A DNA stretch of 64,000 nucleotides from Aequitasia sp047973235 (GTDB lineage: Bacteria; Bacillota; Clostridia; Lachnospirales; Lachnospiraceae), in the NCBI GenBank assembly GCA_047973235.1, contig JBKEBP010000139.1, positions 6,075-70,074 on the forward strand. Direction: 5' to 3'. Position 1 is the stretch's first letter. Each line of letters starts with the position of its first letter. The notes under the pieces were generated by a model. That model did not search any database. It had not been told where the DNA came from and saw nothing but the letters and a program-made list of their open reading frames with translations. This document shows positions 17,768-26,551 of the stretch, one piece after another. The translations under genes were made by a program, and so were the position numbers.

Positions 17768-18460
17768 ATGAAAGGTAAAATTGTGGTAATAACAGGCGGT
17801 GGCAGCGGTCTTGGTGCCAAATTGGCAAAACGCTATTCAGAGCAGGGTGCAACGGTAGTGATTCTGGGCCGAACAGAAGAAAGGCTTGGAGAGGTTGTAC
17901 GCTTGCTAACCGAGAAGGGGTATTATTATGTGCTTGATGTTTCAGATCTGCAGGAAGTGAGGCGCATCTTTAATCTGATTTACCGAGACATCGGAATTAT
18001 CGATATTCTGGTCAATAGCGCCGGCGTGGGAGTCTTTGATTGGGCTGAAAACACAGAGGAAGAAGCCGTGCATGCGATGATTGACACGAATCTCAAGGGA
18101 ACGATCTTTTGTACTCAAGCGGTGTTGCTTAAGATGAAAAAAGAGAATAAGGGTAATATTATTAATATTATCTCAATGTCAGGGAAGCGTCCTGTAGTCA
18201 AAGAATCGGTATACTGTGCAAGCAAATACGGTGTAACCGGCTTTACCCAGGCAATTGCGTTGGAATTAGCGGATACAGCGGTTAGAGTGACTGGGATTTA
18301 TATGGGGAATATGGCGACGGAACTATGGGGAGAAGAAAAGCCCGATGATTATCTTTGCTTTATCGACCCGGAGGATATGACCGATGTGATCATGAATGTT
18401 ACGAAATATCGTGACTATATGTCAGTTGAAGAAGTGTTGATTAAGAATCATAGAAATTAA
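17768..18460 (+). CDS. short-chain dehydrogenase/reductase
   Basis: 230 residues with the NAD(P) motif TGGGSGLG at 9-16, the NSAGVG structural motif near 83 and the catalytic YCASK with an upstream serine (SMSG). It starts the operon leading into ortA and ortB. The substrate is not known; a reasonable idea is interconversion of 2-amino-4-hydroxypentanoate and 2-amino-4-oxopentanoate, which would add a redox branch to the ring-opening route. The family is certain. Confidence 0.85.
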   Translation: MKGKIVVITGGGSGLGAKLAKRYSEQGATVVILGRTEERLGEVVRLLTEKGYYYVLDVSDLQEVRRIFNLIYRDIGIIDILVNSAGVGVFDWAENTEEEAVHAMIDTNLKGTIFCTQAVLLKMKKENKGNIINIISMSGKRPVVKESVYCASKYGVTGFTQAIALELADTAVRVTGIYMGNMATELWGEEKPDDYLCFIDPEDMTDVIMNVTKYRDYMSVEEVLIKNHRN

Positions 18461-18475
18461 AGGAGGAACAACAAA

Positions 18476-18787
18476 GTGAAACAAGCAAAAAAGGGCGATT
18501 GGGTTCAGGTCAAAAATACGATTTTAAAAGCCGGAGAGCGGGCACCGCAAGTTCCGGAAGATACACAGGCGTGTGATCTTAATATGTGGGTCAAAGGCTT
18601 CATCTTGCAGGATGCCCCAATTGGTGAAATGGTTGAAATCGAAACATCGATTGGTCGCAAGGTAAAAGGGCAGTTATGTGAAGTTAACCCCAGATATAAC
18701 CATACATATGGAGACTTTGTACCGGAACTGGTACAGATTCAGCATCAATTAAGAAAAATTGTATTTGGGGGTGAAAGCGATGTCTAA
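18476..18787 (+). CDS. ortA: 2-amino-4-oxopentanoate thiolase, alpha subunit
   Basis: 103 residues starting at a GTG with AAAGGAGG just upstream. The sequence is that of OrtA, the small subunit of the thiolase first known from oxidative ornithine fermentation; landmarks are GDWVQVKNTIL, a central PIGEMVEIET and a conserved ending around NPRYNHTYGDFVPEL. With OrtB it splits 2-amino-4-oxopentanoate with CoA to acetyl-CoA and alanine. It overlaps ortB by 8 bases, which suggests coupled translation. Ornithine aminomutase genes (oraS, oraE) are absent, so the substrate must be supplied by another route. Confidence 0.88.
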   Translation: MKQAKKGDWVQVKNTILKAGERAPQVPEDTQACDLNMWVKGFILQDAPIGEMVEIETSIGRKVKGQLCEVNPRYNHTYGDFVPELVQIQHQLRKIVFGGESDV

Positions 18788-20201
18788 GGAATTATCTTAT
18801 GGGGCAATTAACACACGTAAAAATGAAATCATGCAGGCGGCGATGGGAATTGATTACAGTAAATTCGAATTGCCGGGTATCGGTTTTGATTATGATCAGA
18901 TGATGAGCGAGGTTGCGTATTCAATGGAGGAGATGGAGCAGATTCAGCATGCTCACGCGGTCGGTAATACACCGCTGATCGAGCTACGCAATCTGACTAG
19001 ATTAGCACGTAAATATGCTCCGGAAGGCAAAGGTGCCCGAATCTTCGTCAAGGATGAAGCTTGCAATGCATCTGGCAGTTTCAAGGCTCGGCGAGCATCG
19101 ATTGCAGTTTATGAGGCAAAGAAAAAGGGATATAAAGGAGTAATCTGTGCAACCTCCGGAAATTATGGGGCAGCGGTTGCGGCTCAGGCAGCGATGTATG
19201 GACTGAACTGTATCGTCGTTCAAGAATGCTACGATAGCCGTAAGGTTGGACAGCCTGAAATCCTAGAGAAACAGCGAATCTGCGAAGCATTTGGAGCTGA
19301 AGTGGTACAACTGACAGTGGGGCCGGAACTCTTTACAACCTTGTTGCAACTGTTGGAAGAAACAGGCTATTTCAATGCCTCGCTGTATACGCCATTTGGT
19401 ATTGCTGGTGTCGAAACATTGGGATATGAACTGGTTCAACAATGCCGTGAGATTACCGGTCGTGATCCGGCGATGGTACTGGCGACCAATGCCGGCGGAG
19501 GCAATGTGACCGGTACCGCCCGAGGTATGAAGAAAGCAAATTGCAATGCAAAGGTAGTCGGCGTATCGATAGATCTGTCAGGATTGCACATGGCTTCTGA
19601 CCACGATTTTAATAAGAAGTCATTTACCACCGGTCATACTGGCTTTGGAATGCCATTTATGAGCTGGCCGGACCGAAGTGACTGTCCCCGCAATGCAGCC
19701 CGGGTACTGCGTCATATGGATGAATTCTATACTGTTAAGCAGGGTGAGACCTTCTATATGACCGAAGCGCTCGCAAGCCTGGAAGGCTATGAAAGAGGAC
19801 CGGCCGGAAATACTTCGCTGACGGCAGCTTTCGCTTTAGCTCAGCAGTTAAATCAGGAAGAGGTGATCGTGGTTCAGGAAACTGAGTATACCGGAGCTGG
19901 TAAACATCCCATGGCTCAGTTATCTTTCGCTCGTGAAAATGGCGTTGAGGTACTGTTTGGCGACCCCGATGATGATGTACCGGGAAAGAATATTATTCTG
20001 CCGGCAGATCCATCTCTCATCAAGGCCAGACCGTATGACCTGAACAAGACTCGTCGTTCTTATGTCAAGAATTGTGTCAAGAATTACGGGATGACTGAAG
20101 CCGACGAAGCAGATATTCAGTTTATTATGGAAGACTCCAAAACAAACCGCGAATTTGTGACTGAGGAGCTTAAAAAGCATGGAGTGAAATACCGTAAGTA
20201 A
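18780..20201 (+). CDS. ortB: 2-amino-4-oxopentanoate thiolase, beta subunit (PLP)
   Basis: 473 residues from ATG 18780, which has GGGGTGA upstream and overlaps ortA; an earlier ATG at 18759 is less suitable. It belongs to fold-type II PLP enzymes related to threonine synthase. The PLP lysine is in SGSFKARRAS, followed by SGNYGAAVAAQAA and a glycine-rich phosphate loop NAGGGNVTGT. OrtB carries the catalytic centre of the CoA-dependent thiolysis. The pair OrtA/OrtB is the best marker that the cluster passes through 2-amino-4-oxopentanoate. Confidence 0.9.
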   Translation: MSKELSYGAINTRKNEIMQAAMGIDYSKFELPGIGFDYDQMMSEVAYSMEEMEQIQHAHAVGNTPLIELRNLTRLARKYAPEGKGARIFVKDEACNASGSFKARRASIAVYEAKKKGYKGVICATSGNYGAAVAAQAAMYGLNCIVVQECYDSRKVGQPEILEKQRICEAFGAEVVQLTVGPELFTTLLQLLEETGYFNASLYTPFGIAGVETLGYELVQQCREITGRDPAMVLATNAGGGNVTGTARGMKKANCNAKVVGVSIDLSGLHMASDHDFNKKSFTTGHTGFGMPFMSWPDRSDCPRNAARVLRHMDEFYTVKQGETFYMTEALASLEGYERGPAGNTSLTAAFALAQQLNQEEVIVVQETEYTGAGKHPMAQLSFARENGVEVLFGDPDDDVPGKNIILPADPSLIKARPYDLNKTRRSYVKNCVKNYGMTEADEADIQFIMEDSKTNREFVTEELKKHGVKYRK

Positions 20202-20231
20202 GCAGGCTGAATTGAAAGGAAGCGAAAGACC

Positions 20232-21203
20232 ATGTTTAGTAAAATGATAGAGGTATTGAAAAATGATAACCGTAAGCTGGTATTCACCGAGGGCAGTGAC
20301 TCCCGTATACTGGGAGCCGCATCCCGGTTGGTGAAAGAAGGGCTGTTGACACCGATTCTGTTGGGCGATAAAGTGGAGATCGAAGCTGCCGCCAAGAACC
20401 AAGATGTTGACTTGGCGGGAATGGAACTATATGACCCGGCTAAGTTTGGTGGGATCGAAGTAATGATAGAGCGAATGTATGAACTTCGTAAGGGCAAGCA
20501 GGATTTTGAACAATGTAAGAATGCGCTGAGACAGCCTAACTACTTCGGTACGATGATGGTGCAGATGGGAATGGCAGATGGCCTGTTGGGGGGAGCCACC
20601 TATTCGACAGCGGACGCGATTCGGCCGGCACTACAGTTAATTAAAACCAAACCAACTAATAAGATTGTATCGAGTTTCTTTATATTGAAGCGGGAAGTGA
20701 ACGGTAGTAATGAGATGTACGCAATGGGAGATTGTGCGATCAATTTATTCCCTGATGAAGATGAGATTATGGAGATTGCTGTAGAAACAGCCAAAGGGGT
20801 AAAACAATTTGGGATTGAGCCCAAAGTCGCATTACTTTCATACAGCACCATGGGCTTAGGCAAAGGGGAGTCGCCGACGAAGATGCGCCGTGCAGCTGAA
20901 CGGCTCAATACACAGGATATCGATTTTGATGTGGATGGCGAACTGCAGTTTGATGCTGCGTTTGTGCCGGAAGTAGGTCAGATCAAAGCACCGGAGTCAA
21001 AAGTTGCAGGACAAGCTAATACGTTTATCTTTCCCGATATCAATACCGGAAATATTGCCTATAAGATGGCTCAGCGCCTTGGGGGATTTGAGGCAATCGG
21101 GCCGATGCTAAGGGGGTTAAATGCACCGATCAATGATCTGTCACGGGGATGCAGTGAAGACGAAGTTTATAAGATGGCAATTATCACTGCTGTGATACAA
21201 TGA
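20232..21203 (+). CDS. pta: phosphate acetyltransferase
   Basis: 323 residues, the normal length for single-domain Pta. Landmarks are FTEGSDSRIL at the start, GMADGLLGGATYSTADAIRPALQ around 117-140, SYSTMGLGKGESPTKMR and a C-terminal FPDINTGNIAYKMAQRLGG. It converts acetyl-CoA from the thiolase to acetyl phosphate, which an acetate kinase (not in the window) would use to make ATP. It lies 30 bases behind ortB in the same operon, so it is dedicated to this pathway. Confidence 0.92.
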   Translation: MFSKMIEVLKNDNRKLVFTEGSDSRILGAASRLVKEGLLTPILLGDKVEIEAAAKNQDVDLAGMELYDPAKFGGIEVMIERMYELRKGKQDFEQCKNALRQPNYFGTMMVQMGMADGLLGGATYSTADAIRPALQLIKTKPTNKIVSSFFILKREVNGSNEMYAMGDCAINLFPDEDEIMEIAVETAKGVKQFGIEPKVALLSYSTMGLGKGESPTKMRRAAERLNTQDIDFDVDGELQFDAAFVPEVGQIKAPESKVAGQANTFIFPDINTGNIAYKMAQRLGGFEAIGPMLRGLNAPINDLSRGCSEDEVYKMAIITAVIQ

Positions 21204-21228
21204 TTACATTAGAGAGGAAGTGAAGAAA

Positions 21229-21762
21229 ATGATGAAAGAGAATGGTTTGATTCACATTTACTGTGGTGACGGTAAAGGAAAAACGACGGCGGCAACCGGA
21301 TTGGCAGTTCGCTGTGCTGGAGCAGGTGGAAAAGTGCTGTTTGCCAGGTTTCTGAAGAATGATAAATCGGGTGAATTAGCTATATTAAAAGCTGTTCCCA
21401 CGATTGAACTATTGAGCCCGTCAAAATCCTTTGGTTTTTATCAAATGCTGGATGAAAGTCAGAAAGCGGAGCTTAAGGATCATTGCCAGTATATGTGGCA
21501 GCAAATTACTGAACGGATTATGAGTGAGCAATTTGATATGTTGGTGATGGATGAGTTTATGGCAACTTATAATTATTCCTTATTCGATAATCAGTCTGTC
21601 ATCCATTTTTTGCAACATAAACCGGAGCAGTTGGAAGTAGTCCTGACCGGTCGTAATCCTGCTCAGGAGTTGATTGAATTAGCGGACTATGTGTCTGAGG
21701 TCATGAAGATCAAACACCCCTTTGATCGGGGCGTCGTTGCTCGCAGAGGAGTTGAGTATTAG
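21229..21762 (+). CDS. cobA: cob(I)yrinic acid a,c-diamide adenosyltransferase
   Basis: About 177 residues from ATG 21229; a GTG at 21220 touches the ribosome binding site and is less likely. The P-loop is GDGKGKTTAATG near residues 13-24, and MDEF is the Walker B motif of the CobA/BtuR family. It ends in HPFDRGVVARRGVEY, typical of the family. The enzyme makes adenosylcobalamin, which argues that some B12 enzyme of this locus, perhaps the protein at 3369-5123, uses the adenosyl form. It is the last gene of the higher-G+C region. Confidence 0.9.
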   Translation: MMKENGLIHIYCGDGKGKTTAATGLAVRCAGAGGKVLFARFLKNDKSGELAILKAVPTIELLSPSKSFGFYQMLDESQKAELKDHCQYMWQQITERIMSEQFDMLVMDEFMATYNYSLFDNQSVIHFLQHKPEQLEVVLTGRNPAQELIELADYVSEVMKIKHPFDRGVVARRGVEY

Positions 21763-21771
21763 GCGCTTTAT

Positions 21772-21800
21772 AAAAAAATAGGAGCTCCGAGGAGCTCCTA
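21772..21800 (-). terminator. intrinsic terminator of hpf, at the composition boundary
   Basis: The inverted repeat 21779-21800 contains GGAGCTCC twice. Read on the minus strand it is followed by seven U residues (A-run at 21772-21778), as expected for the end of hpf. On the plus strand no U-run follows, so cobA lacks an obvious terminator of its own. Confidence 0.8.
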
Positions 21801-21804
21801 CATA

Positions 21805-22338
21805 TTAGTTGAATTCAGGTTCTATTAAGCCGAATGTTCCATTCTTTCTTTTATATACTACATTAACCTCATCAGTTTCTGCATTGCTAAAAACGAAAAA
21901 GTCATGTCCTAAAAGTTCCATCTGTACACAAGCGTCTTCCGGATACATAGGCTTAATACCAAATCGCTTAGTTCTAACAATTTTAACATCTTCATCGTCA
22001 TTTGAATCTTCCGAATCAAAGAAATCCTCTTTTAAAAATCCTCCTTCTTGATGTCTTTCAACCAACTTGTTTTTATACTTTCTTAGTTGGCGTTCAATAA
22101 CTTCTTCAACAAGGTCAATCGATACATACATATCTGAGCTAACCTGTTCTGAACGAATGATGCTACCCTTCATAGGTATGGTAACTTCAATCTTTTGGCG
22201 TTCCTTTTCAACGCTTAGTGTTACTACAATTTCGGTTTCAGGAGTAAAATACCTTTCCAGCTTCCCCAACTTACTTTCTACTGCTTCTCGCAGTCCGTCT
22301 GTTACTTCGATGTTTTTCCCACTAATAATAAATTTCAT
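21805..22338 (-). CDS. hpf: ribosome hibernation-promoting factor, long form
   Basis: 177 residues from the ATG at 22338, which has AAGGAG upstream; an in-frame ATG at 22386 lies in the operator-like leader. Residues 1-100 are the S30AE fold (MKFIISGKNIEVTDGLREAVESKL), then an acidic linker (DSEDSNDDED) and the C-terminal dimerisation domain starting RTKRFGIKPMYPEDA and ending with FGLIEP. Long HPF dimerises 70S ribosomes to 100S in stationary phase. It is a single-gene unit with its own leader and terminator. Confidence 0.93.
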   Translation of the reverse strand: MKFIISGKNIEVTDGLREAVESKLGKLERYFTPETEIVVTLSVEKERQKIEVTIPMKGSIIRSEQVSSDMYVSIDLVEEVIERQLRKYKNKLVERHQEGGFLKEDFFDSEDSNDDEDVKIVRTKRFGIKPMYPEDACVQMELLGHDFFVFSNAETDEVNVVYKRKNGTFGLIEPEFN

Positions 22339-22363
22339 GGTGTCCAACTCCTTATTACTTATT

Positions 22364-22420
22364 TCAGATATATCTGACAAATACATCAGATGTGGTGACT
22401 TATCTGATATATCGAGTATA
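22364..22420 (-). promoter_or_regulatory. hpf promoter region with a 14-bp palindrome
   Basis: On the minus strand an extended -10 (TGaTATACT; TATACT = 22415-22420) precedes the gene. Between it and the start codon lies the perfect palindrome TCAGATATATCTGA (22364-22377) and two further partial copies containing ATCTGA or ATCAGA. They may be a regulator site or form a leader structure. Confidence 0.4.
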
Positions 22421-22472
22421 TCATGATTGTCTTTTAATGTATAGCGTCAATTATGTTCATAATGTAAAATTT

Positions 22473-23360
22473 CTACGAACTTTTTTCAAACTTACTAAAG
22501 ATTAAAGGATACAAAAATATTATCCATAACACTAATATAAAGTACTCAAACATGGATACTATTACATTTTCGCCGGCGATAATTGCAATTCCCTCTTTTA
22601 TTAGTAAGGCGGCACCTAATCCAACTATAAGTTTAACCGGTTGATGCCAATTCTTAAGACATTTCACTGAAAAATCAAGGTGTGTTCTTTCGAGATAAAA
22701 CCCGATTGAGAATCCTATGCCTGCACCTGCAGCCTTTACGGCATCAAGAGAATTTTCCAAATCAACATTTCCAATACTCCTTAGAATCAGTGTATATATT
22801 AATACAATGATAGAGGAAAAAAATAATATGCTTGAGACTGTTTTCGTATTTTTTTTATCTAGAATTGAGTCTTCATATTTAAATATAAAAAAAGCAACAA
22901 CAAGTGATAATCCAATGGCAGTTAATACATCTTTAGGCGTATGTACGCCCAGATACATTCTTGAAAAGCCAACTAGTAGGAATAAGAAAGGTAATATTAT
23001 CCTAAGTGAGATTTTATTTGTTTTTAGGGCCATTGTTGCGTATAAGGAAGTAGCGCCCTGGGTATGTCCACTGGGAAAAGAATACCCGGTGGCACCTGAT
23101 AGAGCAGAGTTAACTGCTTTGAACTCAGGGTCAAGAAGCCATGGTCTTGGGATACGTAATGTAACCTTTAGAGCTTGTACCACAAGTCCTGCAACAAAGT
23201 AGTTTATTCCAATAAGGTATGCAAGCTGCTTATTTATGCACCAGTAAAAGGTACAAATAATTAGTATGACTAATATATCCTGGCCAAGGTATGTAATTAA
23301 CTGCATTGCTTTATCTAAAGCAGGAGTTCTAATACTTTCTAATAACCACAAAAATCGCAT
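22473..23360 (-). CDS. PAP2-superfamily membrane phosphatase
   Basis: 295 residues with about seven hydrophobic segments. All three phosphatase motifs are visible: KVTLRIPRP (motif 1), PSGH (motif 2) and SRMYLGVHTPKDV (motif 3). Such proteins remove phosphate from undecaprenyl diphosphate or phosphatidic acids at the outer face of the membrane. It follows typA by 24 bases, on the same strand. Exact substrate is unknown; the extra C-terminal transmembrane region is longer than in small BacA-like PAP2 enzymes. Confidence 0.85.
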   Translation of the reverse strand: MRFLWLLESIRTPALDKAMQLITYLGQDILVILIICTFYWCINKQLAYLIGINYFVAGLVVQALKVTLRIPRPWLLDPEFKAVNSALSGATGYSFPSGHTQGATSLYATMALKTNKISLRIILPFLFLLVGFSRMYLGVHTPKDVLTAIGLSLVVAFFIFKYEDSILDKKNTKTVSSILFFSSIIVLIYTLILRSIGNVDLENSLDAVKAAGAGIGFSIGFYLERTHLDFSVKCLKNWHQPVKLIVGLGAALLIKEGIAIIAGENVIVSMFEYFILVLWIIFLYPLIFSKFEKSS

Positions 23361-23384
23361 ACAATTTCCTCGTTATAATAATAA

Positions 23385-25205
23385 TTATTTTTGTGAACGT
23401 CTTCTCATTCTTGAATCTAGAATCTTTTTTCGTATCCGTAAATTTTCAGGAGTAACTTCAAGAAGTTCATCTGTGTCTATGAAATCAAGTGCCTGCTCAA
23501 GACTTAGGACCTTGGGAGGTGATAATCTAAGAGCATCATCAGCGCCGGATGACCTTGTATTAGTAAGATGCTTTGTCTTGCACACATTTACTTCGATATC
23601 TTCGACTTTAGCATTTTCACCAATCACCATTCCGGAATAAACCTTTTCTCCGGCACCTATAAAAAGAACACCACGTTCTTGAGCACCATATAATCCGTAG
23701 GTAACAGATTCTCCCGTTTCAAAAGCGATAATAGAGCCTTGCTTCCTATAAGATATATCACCTTTATAAGGTGCATATCCGTCAAAAGCAGTGTTCATAA
23801 TACCGTGACCTTTAGTATCTGTTAAAAAATCACCTCTATATCCGATAAGACCTCTTGCGGGTATTAAAAATTCGAGTCTGGAATAACCACCACTTGTATT
23901 ACCCATGCTTTGCAGCTCGCCTTTTCGTTGACTTAATTTATCAATGACAGTACCGGTATACTCATCAGGCACATCGATATATGCGACCTCGATAGGCTCT
24001 AAGAGTTTGTCATTTTCATCTCTTCGGTAGAGGACCTCAGCTTTGCTTACTGCAAATTCATATCCTTCACGTCTCATGTTTTCAATAAGAACAGAAAGAT
24101 GAAGTTCACCTCTTCCTGAGACTTTAAAACTATCAGTAGAGCTTTCCTCAACTCTAAGGCTTACATCGGTATTAAGTTCTCTAAATAGGCGCTCTCTTAA
24201 GTGTCTGGATGTTACGAATTTACCTTCTTGTCCTGCAAAAGGGCTATCATTAACTATGAATTGCATAGATATTGTAGGCTCTGAGATCTTTTGAAAGGTA
24301 ATAGGTTCAGGATTATCAGGTGAACAAAGAGTATCTCCTATAGAAATATCGGGAATACCTGAAATTGCAACTACTGAGCCTATCGTAGCTTCTGTAATAT
24401 CTACTTTATTAAGACCATCAAATTCATAGAGCTTACTTATTTTAACCTTTTCATTACGATTAGAATTGTGCTTATTAACGACAAGCGCATCCATACCATT
24501 TCTTATAACTCCATTGTCAACTTTTCCGATACCGATACGGCCTACATATTCGTTGTAATCTATAGTGCTTATAAGAACCTGACAAGGGGCCTCGGGGTCA
24601 CCTTCCGGTGCGGGTATGTGTTCTAATATTGCTTCAAAAAGGGGTTTCATATCCTTATGTTCATCTGAAAGTTCCACAATGGCGTATCCGGATTTTGCAG
24701 AAGCATATACATAAGGAAAATCTAATTGGTCATCCGATGCACCAAGATCGATAAACAAATCCAGAACCTCATCTACTGCATTTTCGGGATCCGAGTTTGG
24801 TCTATCGATTTTATTTATACAGACAATTACAGGGAGCTTTAATGCTAGTGCTTTTTTGAGAACAAACTTTGTTTGAGGCATAGTTCCTTCAAAGGCATCA
24901 ACAACCAGTATAACACCATTGACCATTTTAAGAACACGTTCAACTTCTCCGCCGAAGTCGGCATGTCCGGGGGTATCAATTATATTGATTTTCACACCGT
25001 TATAATGAACGGCAGTATTTTTTGATAGTATAGTAATACCACGTTCTCTTTCGATGTCATTGGAATCCATTACTCGTTCCATGACTTCTTGATTTTTCCT
25101 AAAAACACCACTTTGTTTAAGCAGCTCATCTACTAATGTTGTTTTGCCGTGATCTACATGAGCAATTATTGCTACATTTCTAATGTCTTCTCTTTTTTGT
25201 TTCAT
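23385..25205 (-). CDS. typA: TypA/BipA ribosome-associated GTPase
   Basis: 606 residues, full length. The G domain shows AHVDHGKTTL (P-loop), RERGITI (switch I), DTPGHADF (G3) and NKIDRP (G4), followed by EF-G-like domains and the BipA-specific C-terminal domain ending in a basic tail. It binds the 70S ribosome and helps assembly and growth under stress or cold. GAGAAGG precedes the ATG. Confidence 0.95.
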   Translation of the reverse strand: MKQKREDIRNVAIIAHVDHGKTTLVDELLKQSGVFRKNQEVMERVMDSNDIERERGITILSKNTAVHYNGVKINIIDTPGHADFGGEVERVLKMVNGVILVVDAFEGTMPQTKFVLKKALALKLPVIVCINKIDRPNSDPENAVDEVLDLFIDLGASDDQLDFPYVYASAKSGYAIVELSDEHKDMKPLFEAILEHIPAPEGDPEAPCQVLISTIDYNEYVGRIGIGKVDNGVIRNGMDALVVNKHNSNRNEKVKISKLYEFDGLNKVDITEATIGSVVAISGIPDISIGDTLCSPDNPEPITFQKISEPTISMQFIVNDSPFAGQEGKFVTSRHLRERLFRELNTDVSLRVEESSTDSFKVSGRGELHLSVLIENMRREGYEFAVSKAEVLYRRDENDKLLEPIEVAYIDVPDEYTGTVIDKLSQRKGELQSMGNTSGGYSRLEFLIPARGLIGYRGDFLTDTKGHGIMNTAFDGYAPYKGDISYRKQGSIIAFETGESVTYGLYGAQERGVLFIGAGEKVYSGMVIGENAKVEDIEVNVCKTKHLTNTRSSGADDALRLSPPKVLSLEQALDFIDTDELLEVTPENLRIRKKILDSRMRRRSQK

Positions 25206-25313
25206 TAATTTTTACCTTCTCTAATATGAAAAATGCTTTTATGTGTCTAACCGTAATAGTTTACCACAGTAGATACAAAATATAAAGTTTTTTCGGTCAA
25301 TGGCTCTTTCTTA

Positions 25314-25350
25314 TTGAAATATGGGTTAACATAGATTATATTTAATTATA
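25314..25350 (+). promoter_or_regulatory. promoter giving a leaderless gtrA transcript
   Basis: TTGAAA (25314-25319), a 17-base spacer and TATATT (25337-25342) predict a start site within a base or two of the ATG at 25350. No Shine-Dalgarno sequence lies before that ATG, which agrees with leaderless translation. Confidence 0.5.
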
Positions 25351-25757
25351 TGAAAAAACTAATTACACAAATATTCAAATTTGGAATTGTAGGCTTTATA
25401 GCCTTCTTTGTAGACTATGGACTCATGGTTTTTTTAAAGGAAGTGTGTGGTGTTGGCTATCTCATGGCAGCAGGCATTTCCTTTAGTGTATCTGTAATAG
25501 TTAATTATATATTGAGCCTGAAGTACGTATTTGAAACGGACAAAACTAGAAATAAGATATGGGAGTTTATCATATTTCTGTTCTTAAGTATTATAGGGCT
25601 TGGTATTAATCAATTGATGATGTGGGTGACTGTAGAGTTTATCGGAATTAGCTATTTAATAGGAAAAATTGGAGCTACAGCTGTAGTAATGGTTTATAAC
25701 TTTATAACCAGAAAATTATTTCTTGAAAAGAAAGATAGCAATAAAAAAGAGCAATAA
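25350..25757 (+). CDS. GtrA-family membrane protein
   Basis: 135 residues with four predicted transmembrane helices and the family opening FGIVGFIAFFVDYGLM, then a polar turn ahead of the second pair of helices and a lysine-rich tail. GtrA proteins take part in moving lipid-linked sugars across the membrane for wall or lipopolysaccharide decoration. No glycosyltransferase neighbour is present. The gene is divergent from typA and 33 bases ahead of dapB. Confidence 0.85.
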   Translation: MKKLITQIFKFGIVGFIAFFVDYGLMVFLKEVCGVGYLMAAGISFSVSVIVNYILSLKYVFETDKTRNKIWEFIIFLFLSIIGLGINQLMMWVTVEFIGISYLIGKIGATAVVMVYNFITRKLFLEKKDSNKKEQ

Positions 25758-25790
25758 GAAAGAGCAATAAGAAACCGCAGGAGGTATATT

Positions 25791-26543
25791 ATGGTTAAAG
25801 CAATTATGCATGGATGTAATGGTAAGATGGGACAAGTTATAACGGGACTAGTAAAGAATGACAGAGATATAGAAATAGTCGCCGGAATTGACGGGTATCA
25901 GGGCATTGATAATGATTATCCGGTGTTTGCAACTATAGATAAATGTGATGTTAAAGCAGATGTTATTATTGACTTTTCAACAGCAACAGCAATTGAAGCC
26001 CTTCTTGACTTTGCTAAGAAAACGAAGATACCTGTCGTATTATGCACTACCGGACTTAGTAAAGAACAACTGGATGCAATGGAAGCATCAGCAAGTGAAG
26101 TTGGTATACTCAAGTCTGCAAATATGTCGCTGGGAATCAATTTGCTTCTAAAAATGATGAAGGATGCTGCCAAAACACTAGCACCTGCAGGATTTGACAT
26201 TGAGATAGTTGAAAAACACCATAATCAAAAAGTGGATGCGCCTAGTGGCACAGCTATTGCACTCGCGGATTCTATAAACGAAGAGTTTAATAATGAATAT
26301 GAATATGTATATGATAGAAGCAAGACGCGAGAAAAACGAAGTACGAAAGAAATCGGAATTTCTGCGGTAAGAGGTGGCACTATTGTAGGTGAACACGATG
26401 TTATTTTTGCAGGAAACGATGAAGTAATAGAATTTAGCCATACTGCATACTCCAAAGCAATATTTGCTAAGGGTGCAATTGAGGCGGCTAAATTCCTTAA
26501 AGGTAAAGGAGCAGGCAGATACTACATGTCTGACGTTATTTAG
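25791..26543 (+). CDS. dapB: 4-hydroxy-tetrahydrodipicolinate reductase
   Basis: 250 residues. The N-terminal dinucleotide motif is GCNGKMGQ; the substrate region EKHHNQKVDAPSGTA carries the catalytic HH and lysine of DapB. It reduces hydroxytetrahydrodipicolinate in the lysine and diaminopimelate pathway. A good GGAGG precedes the ATG. Other dap genes are not adjacent. Confidence 0.95.
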   Translation: MVKAIMHGCNGKMGQVITGLVKNDRDIEIVAGIDGYQGIDNDYPVFATIDKCDVKADVIIDFSTATAIEALLDFAKKTKIPVVLCTTGLSKEQLDAMEASASEVGILKSANMSLGINLLLKMMKDAAKTLAPAGFDIEIVEKHHNQKVDAPSGTAIALADSINEEFNNEYEYVYDRSKTREKRSTKEIGISAVRGGTIVGEHDVIFAGNDEVIEFSHTAYSKAIFAKGAIEAAKFLKGKGAGRYYMSDVI

Positions 26544-26551
26544 GAGGAATT

